Shown here piece by piece: positions 17,196 through 25,364 of a stretch of DNA of 53,550 nt. Every line of letters starts with the position of its first letter. Positions within the stretch are counted from its first letter, which is position 1. This stretch comes from Flavimaricola sp. (GTDB lineage Bacteria > Pseudomonadota > Alphaproteobacteria > Rhodobacterales > Rhodobacteraceae), in the NCBI GenBank assembly GCA_029255105.1, contig JAQWWH010000073.1, positions 1 to 53,550 on the forward strand, given 5' to 3'. Both the position numbers and the translations under genes were made by a program. The notes under the pieces are model-generated. The model saw only the letters and a list, made by a program, of their open reading frames with translations. It ran no database searches and was not told the DNA's origin.

Positions 17196-17491
17196 CCGAG
17201 AAACTGGGCGCCGAGGCGCGCGAAACCGATCTGGCCCCGCTTTTGGCGGCGGGTTGGGCGATGGCAGATGGACGCGACGCGATTCACAAGACTTTTGTCT
17301 TTGGAAACTTTGTCGATGCCTTTGCCTTCATGACCAAAGCGGCGATCTGGGCCGAAAAGTGGAACCACCATCCCGAATGGTCTAATGTCTACAAAACCGT
17401 AGATGTCACGCTGACCACCCACGACGCGGATGGGCTCAGTGCGCTTGACGTCAAGCTGGCCGCAAAAATGGACCAACTGTCTGGACTTTGA
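17192..17491 (+). CDS. phhB: Pterin-4a-carbinolamine dehydratase
   Basis: A 99-residue single-domain protein with the family motif [20 protein letters not shown], in which the two adjacent histidines and the following WSNVY bind and dehydrate 4a-hydroxy-tetrahydropterin. The second block [20 protein letters not shown] is also standard. It normally recycles the pterin cofactor of aromatic amino acid hydroxylases, but many roseobacters carry it without phhA, and homologues have been linked to molybdopterin metabolism. No hydroxylase gene is in the window. The start overlaps the upstream stop; the next gene begins immediately after its stop. Confidence 0.93.
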   Translation: MTEKLGAEARETDLAPLLAAGWAMADGRDAIHKTFVFGNFVDAFAFMTKAAIWAEKWNHHPEWSNVYKTVDVTLTTHDADGLSALDVKLAAKMDQLSGL

Positions 17492-18334
17492 ATGCAAGAC
17501 TTTCTGAACACTGAGATCTGGAACGGTCGCACGCTTGGCGATCTTCTGACACTTGATTTCATCGCCGGTCTGCTTGGCGATGTCCTTGCCGCACTGGCGA
17601 TTGTTGTCGTCGGGTTCCTGCTGGCGGGCTTTTTCCGCCGCCGGATCGAGCGGTTGGCGCAAAAGCATGACCGCCTCGATCCCACGCTTTTCGGCTTTGT
17701 CGCCAACGTCGCCTGGTACGCGATCATCGCCTTTGCGGTGCTGTTTGTCCTGAACACCTTTGGCGTGCAGACCACATCCGTTATCGCCGTCATTGGTGCG
17801 GCCGGTCTTGCCATTGGTCTGGCCTTGCAAGGCACGCTGTCGAACGTGGCCGCCGGTGTGATGATCGTGTTCTTTCGCCCCATAAAGGTCGGCGACTTTG
17901 TCGAGATCGGGTCCGCGATGGGGACCGTCCGTTCGATCAATCTCAATTTCACAGAGCTTGCGACGGTCGGCAACTTTCAGGTCATCGTTCCCAATGCGCA
18001 GGTCTGGGGGAATGTCATCACCAACTATTCGGTCTACCCGACGCGTCGGGCCGAATGGACGTTTGGGGTGAGTTACAGCGCCAACCTGAAATTGGCCGAA
18101 CAGGTCATCCGCGACACCATCCTAAGCGATCCTCGGTCAAAAACCGACCCGGAACCTTTCATACAGGTCAACAACCTGGGCGATTTTTCCGTCGATTTCC
18201 TTGTGCGCGTCTGGTGCAACAGCGCCGACTATTTTGCCTATCAGGCCGATATGAAGCGGCAGGTCAAAGAGGCGCTGGATGCGGCGGGGATCGAAATTCC
18301 GTTCCCCACCCGCACCGTTCATCAGACGCAATAG
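17492..18334 (+). CDS. mscS: Small-conductance mechanosensitive channel (MscS family)
   Basis: A 280-residue channel with three N-terminal helices. The pore-lining third helix reads VIAVIGAAGLAIGLALQGTL, with the Ala/Gly packing pattern of MscS. It is followed by SNVAAGVMIVFFRPIKVGDF, the beta domain, and the C-terminal cage ending FPTRTVHQ. It releases small solutes on hypo-osmotic shock. The size is that of minimal MscS (E. coli 286 residues), with no extra sensor domain. The ATG follows the preceding TGA with no gap, so it is in the same transcription unit as the RidA-to-phhB genes. Confidence 0.95.
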   Translation: MQDFLNTEIWNGRTLGDLLTLDFIAGLLGDVLAALAIVVVGFLLAGFFRRRIERLAQKHDRLDPTLFGFVANVAWYAIIAFAVLFVLNTFGVQTTSVIAVIGAAGLAIGLALQGTLSNVAAGVMIVFFRPIKVGDFVEIGSAMGTVRSINLNFTELATVGNFQVIVPNAQVWGNVITNYSVYPTRRAEWTFGVSYSANLKLAEQVIRDTILSDPRSKTDPEPFIQVNNLGDFSVDFLVRVWCNSADYFAYQADMKRQVKEALDAAGIEIPFPTRTVHQTQ

Positions 18335-18335
18335 G

Positions 18336-18824
18336 CTACATCTGATCCAGCAGGGTGCCCCCTGCCGAAATCTCGCATTGGCCCGTTGCGGGTTCCTCGT
18401 TGAGGATGGTGACGACCCCATCCTCAACCAGCATCGAATAGCGCTTGGACCGGTCAAAGAAGCCAACCTTGGGGTTTGAGAACTCCATCCCGATAGCCTT
18501 GGTAAAGGACGAATCTGCGTCGCCAAGCATCAGAATCCCCGCCTCTGTCGCGCCCGAGTTCACGCCCCAAAGTCGCATGATATGCGCGTCGTTGACCGAC
18601 ACGCAGACGATGGCATCGACGCCCTTTGCCTCGAACTGCGGCTTGGTCCGGATAAAGCTGGGCACATGAGCGGCGTCGCAGGTCGGGGTGAACGCGCCCG
18701 GCAGGCCGAACAGGACGACCTTCTTGCCACGGACGATATCGCCCAGTTGAACGGCTTCTGGTCCATCCGGCCCCATCCTCACGAAGGCGGCATCAGGCAG
18801 GGTATCGCCAACAGCGATGGTCAT
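18336..18824 (-). CDS. Prx5-family peroxiredoxin, copy 1
   Basis: A 162-residue atypical peroxiredoxin. The peroxidatic cysteine is Cys49 in PGAFTPTCDAAHVPSF, and a C-terminal cysteine at about 150 (GQCEIS) may resolve it. Other family blocks are IVCVSVNDAHIMRLWG, LMLGDADSSFTKAIGM and RSKRYSMLVEDGVV. Proteins of this type reduce H2O2 and alkyl hydroperoxides with glutaredoxin or glutathione as donor. It is the downstream partner of a tandem pair with the gene at 18873-19358; the two align without large gaps. It is convergent with mscS, with only one base between the stops. Confidence 0.93.
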   Translation of the reverse strand: MTIAVGDTLPDAAFVRMGPDGPEAVQLGDIVRGKKVVLFGLPGAFTPTCDAAHVPSFIRTKPQFEAKGVDAIVCVSVNDAHIMRLWGVNSGATEAGILMLGDADSSFTKAIGMEFSNPKVGFFDRSKRYSMLVEDGVVTILNEEPATGQCEISAGGTLLDQM

Positions 18825-18872
18825 CGGTCTCTTCCTTCTAGTCTGGTGTTCTGGCCAGCTGGCCGAGCTGTC

Positions 18873-19358
18873 TTAGATCGCGTCCAGAAAACGCTCGCCA
18901 GTGGAAATGTCGCATACGCCAGGCTCATCGATGCTGACGGCGGTGATCATTCCATCCTCAACCAGTGTCGCATAGCGGTTGGACCGTCCGATGAGGCCGA
19001 TGGGCGGGGCGGTAAAGTCCATGCCGATTGCCTTGGTAAAGGACCCGTCGGCATCGCCAAGCACGGTGATCCCGGCTGCCGTGGCACCAGTTTGTTCGGC
19101 CCAGGCGCCTAGGACGAAGGGGTCGTTGACCGACAGGCAGATGATCTCTTCCACGCCCTTGGCCTTGAACGCCTCGGCGGTGCGCATAAAGCTGGGCAGG
19201 TGCGAGGTCGAGCATGTTCCGGTAAAGGCGCCGGGCAGGGCAAAAAGGACGACTTTCCGGCCGCCCAGCTTTTCGGAAAGCTGAACGGTTGCGGGGCCGT
19301 TTTCGCCCCAATAGCACAGGGTTGCATCGGGCAGGCTGTCGCCAATCGTAAGGGTCAT
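18873..19358 (-). CDS. Prx5-family peroxiredoxin, copy 2
   Basis: A 161-residue paralogue of the neighbouring peroxiredoxin. Cys49 sits in PGAFTGTCSTSHLPSF and the C-terminal cysteine is at about 149 (GVCDIS). IICLSVNDPFVLGAWAEQTG, TVLGDADGSFTKAIGM and RSNRYATLVEDGMI follow the family pattern. The active-site Thr-Pro-Thr of copy 1 is Thr-Gly-Thr here: the first TPTC becomes TGTC, a change next to the peroxidatic Cys. The ATG at 19358 gives the matching N-terminus MTLTIGDSLPDA; codons farther upstream encode unrelated sequence opposite the flavoprotein gene. The 48-base gap to copy 1 suggests co-transcription. Confidence 0.93.
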   Translation of the reverse strand: MTLTIGDSLPDATLCYWGENGPATVQLSEKLGGRKVVLFALPGAFTGTCSTSHLPSFMRTAEAFKAKGVEEIICLSVNDPFVLGAWAEQTGATAAGITVLGDADGSFTKAIGMDFTAPPIGLIGRSNRYATLVEDGMITAVSIDEPGVCDISTGERFLDAI

Positions 19359-19448
19359 GGATGGTCCTCTTGGATCAATTGTGTCTGGTATATGCTGCTC
19401 TGACAGATAGTGTAGCCAGCGCAACTTCCCACAGCCAAGGCGCAAAAA

Positions 19449-20657
19449 ATGTCCCATTTCGTTGTCATAGGAGGCGGTCAGGCCGGGGCCTCCCTTGTGG
19501 CCAAGCTTCGGACCGAAGGGTTTGACGGTGAGATCACCCTGATCGGGGCTGAAGATGTGCCGCCCTACCAGCGTCCACCCCTGTCCAAAGCCTATCTGCT
19601 GGGTGAGATGGAGTTGGAACGGCTCTACCTGCGTCCTGCGGCCTTCTACTCGGATCACGATATTGATCTGCGTCTGTCCACCCGCGCCGTGTCGGTCGAT
19701 CCTGCCGCCCGCACAGTGGCTCTGTCGACGGGTGAGTATCTGTCTTATGACGCGCTGGCACTTGCCTCCGGCTCGCATCCGCGGACTTTGCCGGCTGCGA
19801 TTGGTGGCACGCTGGACGGCGTATTCACCATGCGGGACCTTCGCGATGCCGACACGATGGCACCGGAACTGGTCGAAGGTCGTCGGGTTCTGATCATCGG
19901 GGGCGGCTACATCGGGCTGGAGGCGGCAGCGGTTTGCGCCAAGAAAGGCCTGAGCGTGACCCTGGTCGAGATGGCGCCGCGTATCCTCCAACGGGTCGCA
20001 TCGCCCGAAACCTCGGACTACTTCCGGGCCCTTCACCAGTCGCATGGCGTGGACATTCGCGAGGGCGTTGGCCTTGATCGGCTTTTGGGAACAGACCGCG
20101 TCACCGGGGCGCGTCTGACCGATGGATCAGAGCTTGCCGTTGATTTCGCCGTAGTGGGCGTGGGGATCACGCCGGCCACGGCCCTGGCCGAAGGGGCGGG
20201 TCTGTCCCTCGACAACGGGATCGCCACAGATGCCCAATGCCGGACGTCTGACCCTGCGATCTGGGCTGCGGGTGATTGTGCCTCCTGCCTGTTTGAGGGC
20301 AACCGGATCCGGCTTGAGTCTGTCGGCAATGCCATCGACATGGCCGAGGTCGCAGCTCAGAACATGATGGGCAAGGCCGTCGACTACGTTCCGGCACCCT
20401 GGTTCTGGTCGGATCAATATGACTGCAAGCTGCAGATCGCCGGGCTGAATACCGGCTATGACGCCGTCCACGTCAAACAGACCGGCGATGCCCGGTCGCA
20501 TTGGTACTACCGGGACGGCGTTCTGGTTGCCGTGGATGCGATGAACGATGCCCGCAACTACATGATCGGCAAACGCCTGATTGAGGCCGGCAAATCCCCT
20601 GCACCCGAGGTCATCACCGACCCGGCGACGGATATGAAGGCCCTCTTGCGGTCGTGA
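19449..20657 (+). CDS. FAD-dependent NAD(P)H oxidoreductase (ferredoxin-reductase type)
   Basis: A 402-residue flavoprotein with two dinucleotide-binding folds: FAD at VVIGGGQAGASLVAKL (residue ~5) and NAD(P) at VLIIGGGYIGLEAAAV (~148). VPPYQRPPLSKAYLLGE and IWAAGDCASCLFEG are hallmarks of putidaredoxin/rhodocoxin-type reductases, which pass electrons from NADH to a 2Fe-2S ferredoxin for a P450 or dioxygenase. Neither a ferredoxin nor a P450 gene is adjacent, so the partner is unknown. It diverges from the tandem peroxiredoxin genes, and the two units share about 90 bases of upstream sequence; a shared redox theme is inference. Confidence 0.9.
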   Translation: MSHFVVIGGGQAGASLVAKLRTEGFDGEITLIGAEDVPPYQRPPLSKAYLLGEMELERLYLRPAAFYSDHDIDLRLSTRAVSVDPAARTVALSTGEYLSYDALALASGSHPRTLPAAIGGTLDGVFTMRDLRDADTMAPELVEGRRVLIIGGGYIGLEAAAVCAKKGLSVTLVEMAPRILQRVASPETSDYFRALHQSHGVDIREGVGLDRLLGTDRVTGARLTDGSELAVDFAVVGVGITPATALAEGAGLSLDNGIATDAQCRTSDPAIWAAGDCASCLFEGNRIRLESVGNAIDMAEVAAQNMMGKAVDYVPAPWFWSDQYDCKLQIAGLNTGYDAVHVKQTGDARSHWYYRDGVLVAVDAMNDARNYMIGKRLIEAGKSPAPEVITDPATDMKALLRS

Positions 20658-21214
20658 GGATCATCGGGGGACAGCATCGGGGCCTTGCCCTTGCCGCCGT
20701 CGGGGCGGGAGATGCGGGGGCCCAGTTGCGTCCGACCTCTGACCGGGTCCGCGAAAGCCTGTTCAACGTTCTTTTGGGGGGCCGCTTTGGCGATCCGGTA
20801 ACCGGGGCAGAGGTGTTGGACCTGTTTGCCGGAACCGGCGCCCTGGGGTTGGAAGCGATGTCGCGCGGGGCGGCCCACGCCACCTTTGTGGATGATGGAC
20901 GGATAGCGACGGGTCTGATCCGGGACAACATCGCCCGCTGTCGCCGCCAGTCGGACACCCGCCTGCTAAAGGTCAGCGCGTTGAAACTGCCCCAGGCCGA
21001 GGCGTCTGCGACGCTCATCTTTCTTGATCCCCCGTATAACCGGGGGCTTGGCGCCCAGGCGCTTGCGGCGGCTCATAGCGGGGGCTGGATTGCCCCGCAG
21101 GCCATGATCGTCTGGGAAGAGGCGGCCCCGATGCCCGCCCCGCCGGGGTATCGGCTACTGGATACACGCCGCTATGGTGACACGCATGTGACCTTCCTTG
21201 AGGCCCCGGCCTGA
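20654..21214 (+). CDS. rsmD: 16S rRNA (guanine966-N2)-methyltransferase RsmD
   Basis: A 186-residue SAM-dependent methyltransferase that modifies G966 of 16S rRNA. It begins MRIIGGQHRGLALA and has RPTSDRVRESLFNVL, the SAM loop VLDLFAGTGALGLEAMSRGA (~residue 55) and the catalytic DPPYNRGL (Asp ~125). The start is a GTG that overlaps the stop of the oxidoreductase (GTGA). All expected blocks of the family are present and the length is normal. Confidence 0.95.
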   Translation: MRIIGGQHRGLALAAVGAGDAGAQLRPTSDRVRESLFNVLLGGRFGDPVTGAEVLDLFAGTGALGLEAMSRGAAHATFVDDGRIATGLIRDNIARCRRQSDTRLLKVSALKLPQAEASATLIFLDPPYNRGLGAQALAAAHSGGWIAPQAMIVWEEAAPMPAPPGYRLLDTRRYGDTHVTFLEAPA

Positions 21215-21259
21215 GGCGAAGGGGGCGACAGACCGTCGGGTTTGTGCAAGACTAGGTGC

Positions 21260-21487
21260 ATGACAGATGCGTTCTATCCCACCGGCTTTGCGATCCAGTC
21301 CAAGGCCAAGCCGCGCCATCCCAAACAGCGCGACGCAAGCCTGCCTTTGCCGGCCCCTCAGCCCTTTTCTGCGCCCGTCCTGATCGGCGATTGCGCGACG
21401 CCGCTTGCCGGTGAAACGCTTTTGTCCCTGCTATGGCGGCGGCTGGAACGGGGCGCCGAAGGCGAGGACCCGCCCGACCACTTTTAG
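21260..21487 (+). CDS. Small hypothetical protein
   Basis: A 75-residue product, MTDAFYPTGFAIQSKAKPRH to RLERGAEGEDPPDHF, with a Pro-rich middle (LPLPAPQPFSAP). I do not recognise a family. The gene is plausible because it lies 45 bases after rsmD on the same strand, its codon use resembles its neighbours, and it fills the space exactly up to the convergent hydrolase gene, overlapping its stop by four bases. An in-frame ATG 18 bases upstream is less likely. There is no signal peptide or membrane segment. Confidence 0.55.
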   Translation: MTDAFYPTGFAIQSKAKPRHPKQRDASLPLPAPQPFSAPVLIGDCATPLAGETLLSLLWRRLERGAEGEDPPDHF

Positions 21488-22977
21488 CCCGCGAAAAGCG
21501 GAAACGTCACCCCGAGCGCCCAGGCCAGGAACAGGCCCAGCCCGATGCCACCTGCGGCAGGCCGCCATGTGGCGCGCCCGACCCATCCGCCAACGGTCCC
21601 GAACAGGATAAAGAACAGCAGGATCACCGGCAGGATGATGATCAGGAACAACAGCCCCTCAAAGTCCAGCGCAACCGCCGCCCCTAACGAAGCAAGGGCC
21701 ACCGTCCGGACCAGAAGCACCCGCCAGAACGACGCCTGACCGCCCTGTGTCAGCGTGGCATCTGCCAACATATAGGGAACGGCCCCGCAGGCCATGGCAG
21801 CTATGATCACAAACCGCTCGGGCGTGGGAAAGAACGAGGCAACGTAGCGGTCGAGCATGCCACCAAAAAGCGCAATGCCGAACAGGGCGACCGGAATGGC
21901 AAGCAAGAGGCTGCCCAAATCGACCCTGACCGCCCCGATCCGCGCCAGCAACAGGAGGGCCAATGCCCCCTGCAATGCAAAATGCAGGGCCAGGTAGTCG
22001 GCCACCAGCACCGGCAGGAAACTTGTGGGCAAGGGCCACAGCACAAGTGGTGTGATGATGGCAGGCACGAGACAGGCCAAAAGGAATTGCCCCAGCGGAA
22101 TGTCCTGCGGACGTGTATCGGCCCTCAACGGGCGCAACAGCCCTGACAATGGCCAGGCAAGCGCCACGACAGAGACGATCAAAAGGGCAACCCAGCCGCC
22201 CCGTTCTGTCACAGGGCCGGTGTTTGTTCTGCCAAAAGCGGAGTCGAGCCAGGCGCGGCTTTCTTCAAGGGTCACAGGCGAATAGAGGACACCGACATGT
22301 TCAACGTTCGGGGCCAGCACGGCCCGGCGACCCGTACCCTGGCCCGGATCGCCAGTCGTATCGCCCAGACCGGCAGATGGATCGGCAAGGCGGAGGGCCT
22401 TTTCGGCCTCCTCGGCCAGCATCGCCTCCCATTGCCCGGTAACCACCAGAAGGTTGGACGGTTCGTCCGGCGTGACGGCGAGCGAAAACATAGAGATCGC
22501 CACCACCGCGCCGACCCGCGGATCCCGGACCGCCTGTCGCACCACGATGTCCGAGGCCATCGAATGGCCCAAAAGGGCCAGCCGCCCATCACTTCCGGGC
22601 AGGGCAAGGGCAACGTCGGCCACGCGGGCCAGTTCGTCCATCAAAAGGGTTGTCGTGCCGTCAATCGATGTCACGTCGCCCGACATGGGCACGGGGTTCC
22701 GCCCATGCCCCATGAAATCAAAGCTCACCGCTATATAACCGGCCTGCGCCAGCGTCAGGGCAAAGCTTTGCATCAACGGCCGCGATCCGGCAAATCCATG
22801 GGCGATCACGACAACAGGGGCAGGGCCCGCGCCCTCGCGTTGATAGACGGTGGCAGGTGTGGTTCCGACCGTCAGGGGGCTTTGGAGAATGCCGCGCTTA
22901 TCAGCCTCAAGCCGGAAAACGGCAAACGCAGCCAGCCCCAAGGCCAGAACCAGAACGATCCAACGTGGGGCTGTCAC
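21484..22977 (-). CDS. Membrane-anchored alpha/beta hydrolase with polytopic C-terminal half
   Basis: A 497-residue two-part protein. An N-terminal helix (about 6-22) is followed by an alpha/beta-hydrolase domain. It has the oxyanion region VVVIAHGFAGSRPL, the nucleophile elbow LLGHSMAS (Ser ~139), and a likely acid and His further on (NVEHVGVLYSP). From about residue 265 to the end come seven or so hydrophobic helices (for example GGWVALLIVSVVALAWPLSG, and LFLIIILPVILLFFILFGTV). The hydrolase part probably faces the periplasm. The substrate is unknown. It starts three bases after the map stop, so the two are co-transcribed. Confidence 0.75.
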   Translation of the reverse strand: MTAPRWIVLVLALGLAAFAVFRLEADKRGILQSPLTVGTTPATVYQREGAGPAPVVVIAHGFAGSRPLMQSFALTLAQAGYIAVSFDFMGHGRNPVPMSGDVTSIDGTTTLLMDELARVADVALALPGSDGRLALLGHSMASDIVVRQAVRDPRVGAVVAISMFSLAVTPDEPSNLLVVTGQWEAMLAEEAEKALRLADPSAGLGDTTGDPGQGTGRRAVLAPNVEHVGVLYSPVTLEESRAWLDSAFGRTNTGPVTERGGWVALLIVSVVALAWPLSGLLRPLRADTRPQDIPLGQFLLACLVPAIITPLVLWPLPTSFLPVLVADYLALHFALQGALALLLLARIGAVRVDLGSLLLAIPVALFGIALFGGMLDRYVASFFPTPERFVIIAAMACGAVPYMLADATLTQGGQASFWRVLLVRTVALASLGAAVALDFEGLLFLIIILPVILLFFILFGTVGGWVGRATWRPAAGGIGLGLFLAWALGVTFPLFAG

Positions 22978-22980
22978 AGC

Positions 22981-23790
22981 CTAGCCGTAGGTCGGGTGGA
23001 AATGCCCGGCAGGCGACAGGGTGAACACCTCGCATCCCTGAGCGGTGATCCCGACGGAATGCTCGAACTGGGCAGAGAGCGACTTGTCGCGGGTGACAGC
23101 GGTCCAGTCGTCGGCCAGCACTTTGGTTTCGGGACGGCCAAGGTTCACCATCGGTTCGATGGTGAAGAACATGCCTTCCTCGAGGGTTGGCCCGGTGCCG
23201 GGGCGGCCATAGTGCAGGACATTCGGCGGGGCGTGGAACACACGGCCCAGACCGTGGCCGCAAAAGTCGCGGACAACCGACATTCGCTGCGCTTCCACAT
23301 AGGTCTGTATGGCCGCACCAATGTCGCCAAAGGTATTGCCCGGTCGCGCTGCCTCTATGCCAAGCATAAGGGCGTCGTGGGTGACCTGGATCAGCCTCTC
23401 GGCCTTGCGGGTCAGGCTTCCTGCTACGTACATGCGGCTGGTGTCGCCGTACCAGCCATCGACGATCACGGTGACGTCGATGTTGAGGATGTCGCCATCC
23501 TTAAGCTTCTTGTCGCCGGGGATGCCGTGGCAGACGACATGGTTCACGCTGATGCAGGACGCGTGCTGATAGCCCTTGTACCCGATCGTCGCCGAAGTGG
23601 CCCCCGCCTCTTCGACCCAATGGGTGATCAGCCTGTCGAGTTCGGCGGTGGTCTGCCCGACAAAGACATGCTCTGCGATGTCATCCAGGATAGTCGCGGC
23701 AAGACGCCCCGCACGGTTCATCCCGGCGAAATCGCTAAGGTCGTATATCCGGATGCCGTCTTTGGTCAGGCGGCCTCTGCGCTCATACAA
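22981..23790 (-). CDS. map: Type I methionine aminopeptidase
   Basis: A 269-residue metallopeptidase that removes the initiator methionine. The metal ligands appear in order: NIDVTVIVDGWYGDTSRM (two Asp), FCGHGLGRVFH (His), FFTIEPMVN (Glu) and AQFEHSVGIT (Glu), and YQHASCISVNHVVCHGIPG supplies the S1 site. The reading frame is open further upstream but no ATG fits; a TTG at 23790 has GGAG seven bases before it and gives MYERRGRLTKDGIRIYD. An ATG 15 bases upstream of it is in another frame and stops at once. A TTG start would lower expression of an essential enzyme, which is worth noting. It lies between sfsA and the hydrolase gene. Confidence 0.95.
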   Translation of the reverse strand: MYERRGRLTKDGIRIYDLSDFAGMNRAGRLAATILDDIAEHVFVGQTTAELDRLITHWVEEAGATSATIGYKGYQHASCISVNHVVCHGIPGDKKLKDGDILNIDVTVIVDGWYGDTSRMYVAGSLTRKAERLIQVTHDALMLGIEAARPGNTFGDIGAAIQTYVEAQRMSVVRDFCGHGLGRVFHAPPNVLHYGRPGTGPTLEEGMFFTIEPMVNLGRPETKVLADDWTAVTRDKSLSAQFEHSVGITAQGCEVFTLSPAGHFHPTYG

Positions 23791-23873
23791 TGGTCTGCTC
23801 CATAAGGCTTTGTGGCAATGTAGGCCCCTCAACAAGAAAGGACCAGAGGCGGCGAACCGGTCTTGTCCTGCCT

Positions 23874-24590
23874 TTAGCCAAATCCTGGCCTCTGAAAGGG
23901 CAATGGGGCGCCGATTGCGATCCCATTCGGTGAAATGTCGGTGCCAAGACATATCACCTCGACCCCGGCTTGGGTGGCCTCGTCAAAGGCGCGGGCATAG
24001 GCCGGGTCCAGATCGGCAGCAAGGGTGACCGCGGTGCAATCGGTCCTCTGGACAAGGTACAGCATCACGGCGCGGTCCCCCTTGTCGACCATCGCGGCTA
24101 GATCGGCCAGATGCTTGGCCCCCCGGGCGGTGACCGAGTCGGGGAATTCGGCGAGGCCGGGCTGTCGGCAAAGCGTCACGCTTTTGACCTCGACATAGGT
24201 GTCGGGGCGATCCGGACCGGACAGCAGGAAATCGACGCGGCTTGCCTCGCCGTAGCGGACCTCTGGCCGCACGGTGGTATAGCCCGTCAGCCCCGGTACC
24301 TGTCCCGCCTCCAACGACGGCCGCAAGGCGCGGTTCGGGACAGAGGTGTCGACGCCCGTAAAATGCCCGTTCTCATGGTCGACCAGCCGCCAGCCAAACT
24401 TCAGCTTTTTCTTCGGATCGTCGTTCGCCTCGACCCAGATCCGCATGCCCGGTTCCGCCAGCCCCATCATGGAGCCGGGGTTGGCACAATGGGCGGTCAC
24501 CTCGCGTCCGTCCTCCAGCACGATATCGGCCAGAAACCGTTTGTAGCGGCGGATCAGCCGGGCAGGGATGAGGGGTGTGGCAAAGCGCAT
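23874..24590 (-). CDS. sfsA: SfsA-family protein
   Basis: A 238-residue protein with the SfsA blocks: FLADIVLEDGREVTAHCANP, GSMMGL, DTSVPNRAL, VDFLLSGPDRPDTYVEVKSV and DSVTARGAKHL. SfsA (sugar fermentation stimulation A) has a nuclease-like fold with a PD-(D/E)xK-type core (here VDFLL...YVEVKSV) and reported nucleic acid binding, but its cellular role is unclear. It is 83 bases upstream of map, an order common in alphaproteobacteria. It diverges from the CinA-type gene with only 45 bases between the start codons, so the two promoters must be very compact or overlapping. Confidence 0.92.
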   Translation of the reverse strand: MRFATPLIPARLIRRYKRFLADIVLEDGREVTAHCANPGSMMGLAEPGMRIWVEANDDPKKKLKFGWRLVDHENGHFTGVDTSVPNRALRPSLEAGQVPGLTGYTTVRPEVRYGEASRVDFLLSGPDRPDTYVEVKSVTLCRQPGLAEFPDSVTARGAKHLADLAAMVDKGDRAVMLYLVQRTDCTAVTLAADLDPAYARAFDEATQAGVEVICLGTDISPNGIAIGAPLPFQRPGFG

Positions 24591-24635
24591 GGCAGCCCCC
24601 TATACCTTGCGCTGTCCCAAAGGAGAAGCAGGCCC

Positions 24636-25364
24636 ATGACCATCGCAAACCCCACCGCAGCCATGCTTGTCATCGGTGATGAGATCCTGTCCGGACGGAC
24701 GCGCGACGCCAACATGCATTTCCTTGCCGGAGAGCTGACGCGCATCGGCGTTGACCTCAAGGAGGTCCGCATCGTCTCGGACGACCGTCCTGCCATCATC
24801 GCCTCGGTCAAGGCGCTGTCGGCGGGGTATGGAACGGTGTTCACAAGCGGTGGCATCGGGCCCACCCACGACGACATCACCGCCGATTGCATCGCCGCAG
24901 CCTTCGACACCCATATTGACGTGCGCGACGACGCCCGCGCCATCCTTCAGGCCCACTACGACCGGCAGGGCACCGAACTGAACGAGGCCCGCCTGCGCAT
25001 GGCCCGCATCCCCGATGGGGCGACACTGATCGAGAACCCTGTCAGCTCTGCCCCCGGGTTCATCCTGCACAACGTCCATGTGATGGCCGGGGTGCCCAGC
25101 GTGTTTCAGGCGATGGTGGCAAGCGTCTTGCCGTCGCTGGTCGGCGGTGCGCCTCTGCTGTCCCAGACCCTGCGTATCCAGCGTGGCGAAGGGGATATTG
25201 CTGGGCCATTGGGCAAGCTGGCCGAAGATTTTCCGGATCTGATGATAGGCTCTTATCCCTATCAGAAGGATGGGGTCTACGGGGCCAATATCGTGATCCG
25301 GGGTCAGGACGCGGCGCTGGTGGATGAAGCGATGGTACGTCTGGCCTCGCTGTTTCCCGAATGA
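24636..25364 (+). CDS. CinA-type molybdopterin-binding domain protein
   Basis: A 242-residue protein carrying only the N-terminal MoCF-like domain of CinA. It has MLVIGDEILSGRTRDANMHF, VFTSGGIGPTHDDITADCIA and NPVSSAPGFILHNVHVMAGV. Full-length CinA adds a C-terminal NMN-deamidase domain, which is absent. The family is implicated in pyrophosphatase activity on ADP-ribose or related nucleotides. AGGAG lies 11 bases before the ATG at 24636; the open frame continues upstream opposite sfsA but without family similarity. It is the first of four genes linked by four-base overlaps. Confidence 0.92.
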   Translation: MTIANPTAAMLVIGDEILSGRTRDANMHFLAGELTRIGVDLKEVRIVSDDRPAIIASVKALSAGYGTVFTSGGIGPTHDDITADCIAAAFDTHIDVRDDARAILQAHYDRQGTELNEARLRMARIPDGATLIENPVSSAPGFILHNVHVMAGVPSVFQAMVASVLPSLVGGAPLLSQTLRIQRGEGDIAGPLGKLAEDFPDLMIGSYPYQKDGVYGANIVIRGQDAALVDEAMVRLASLFPE

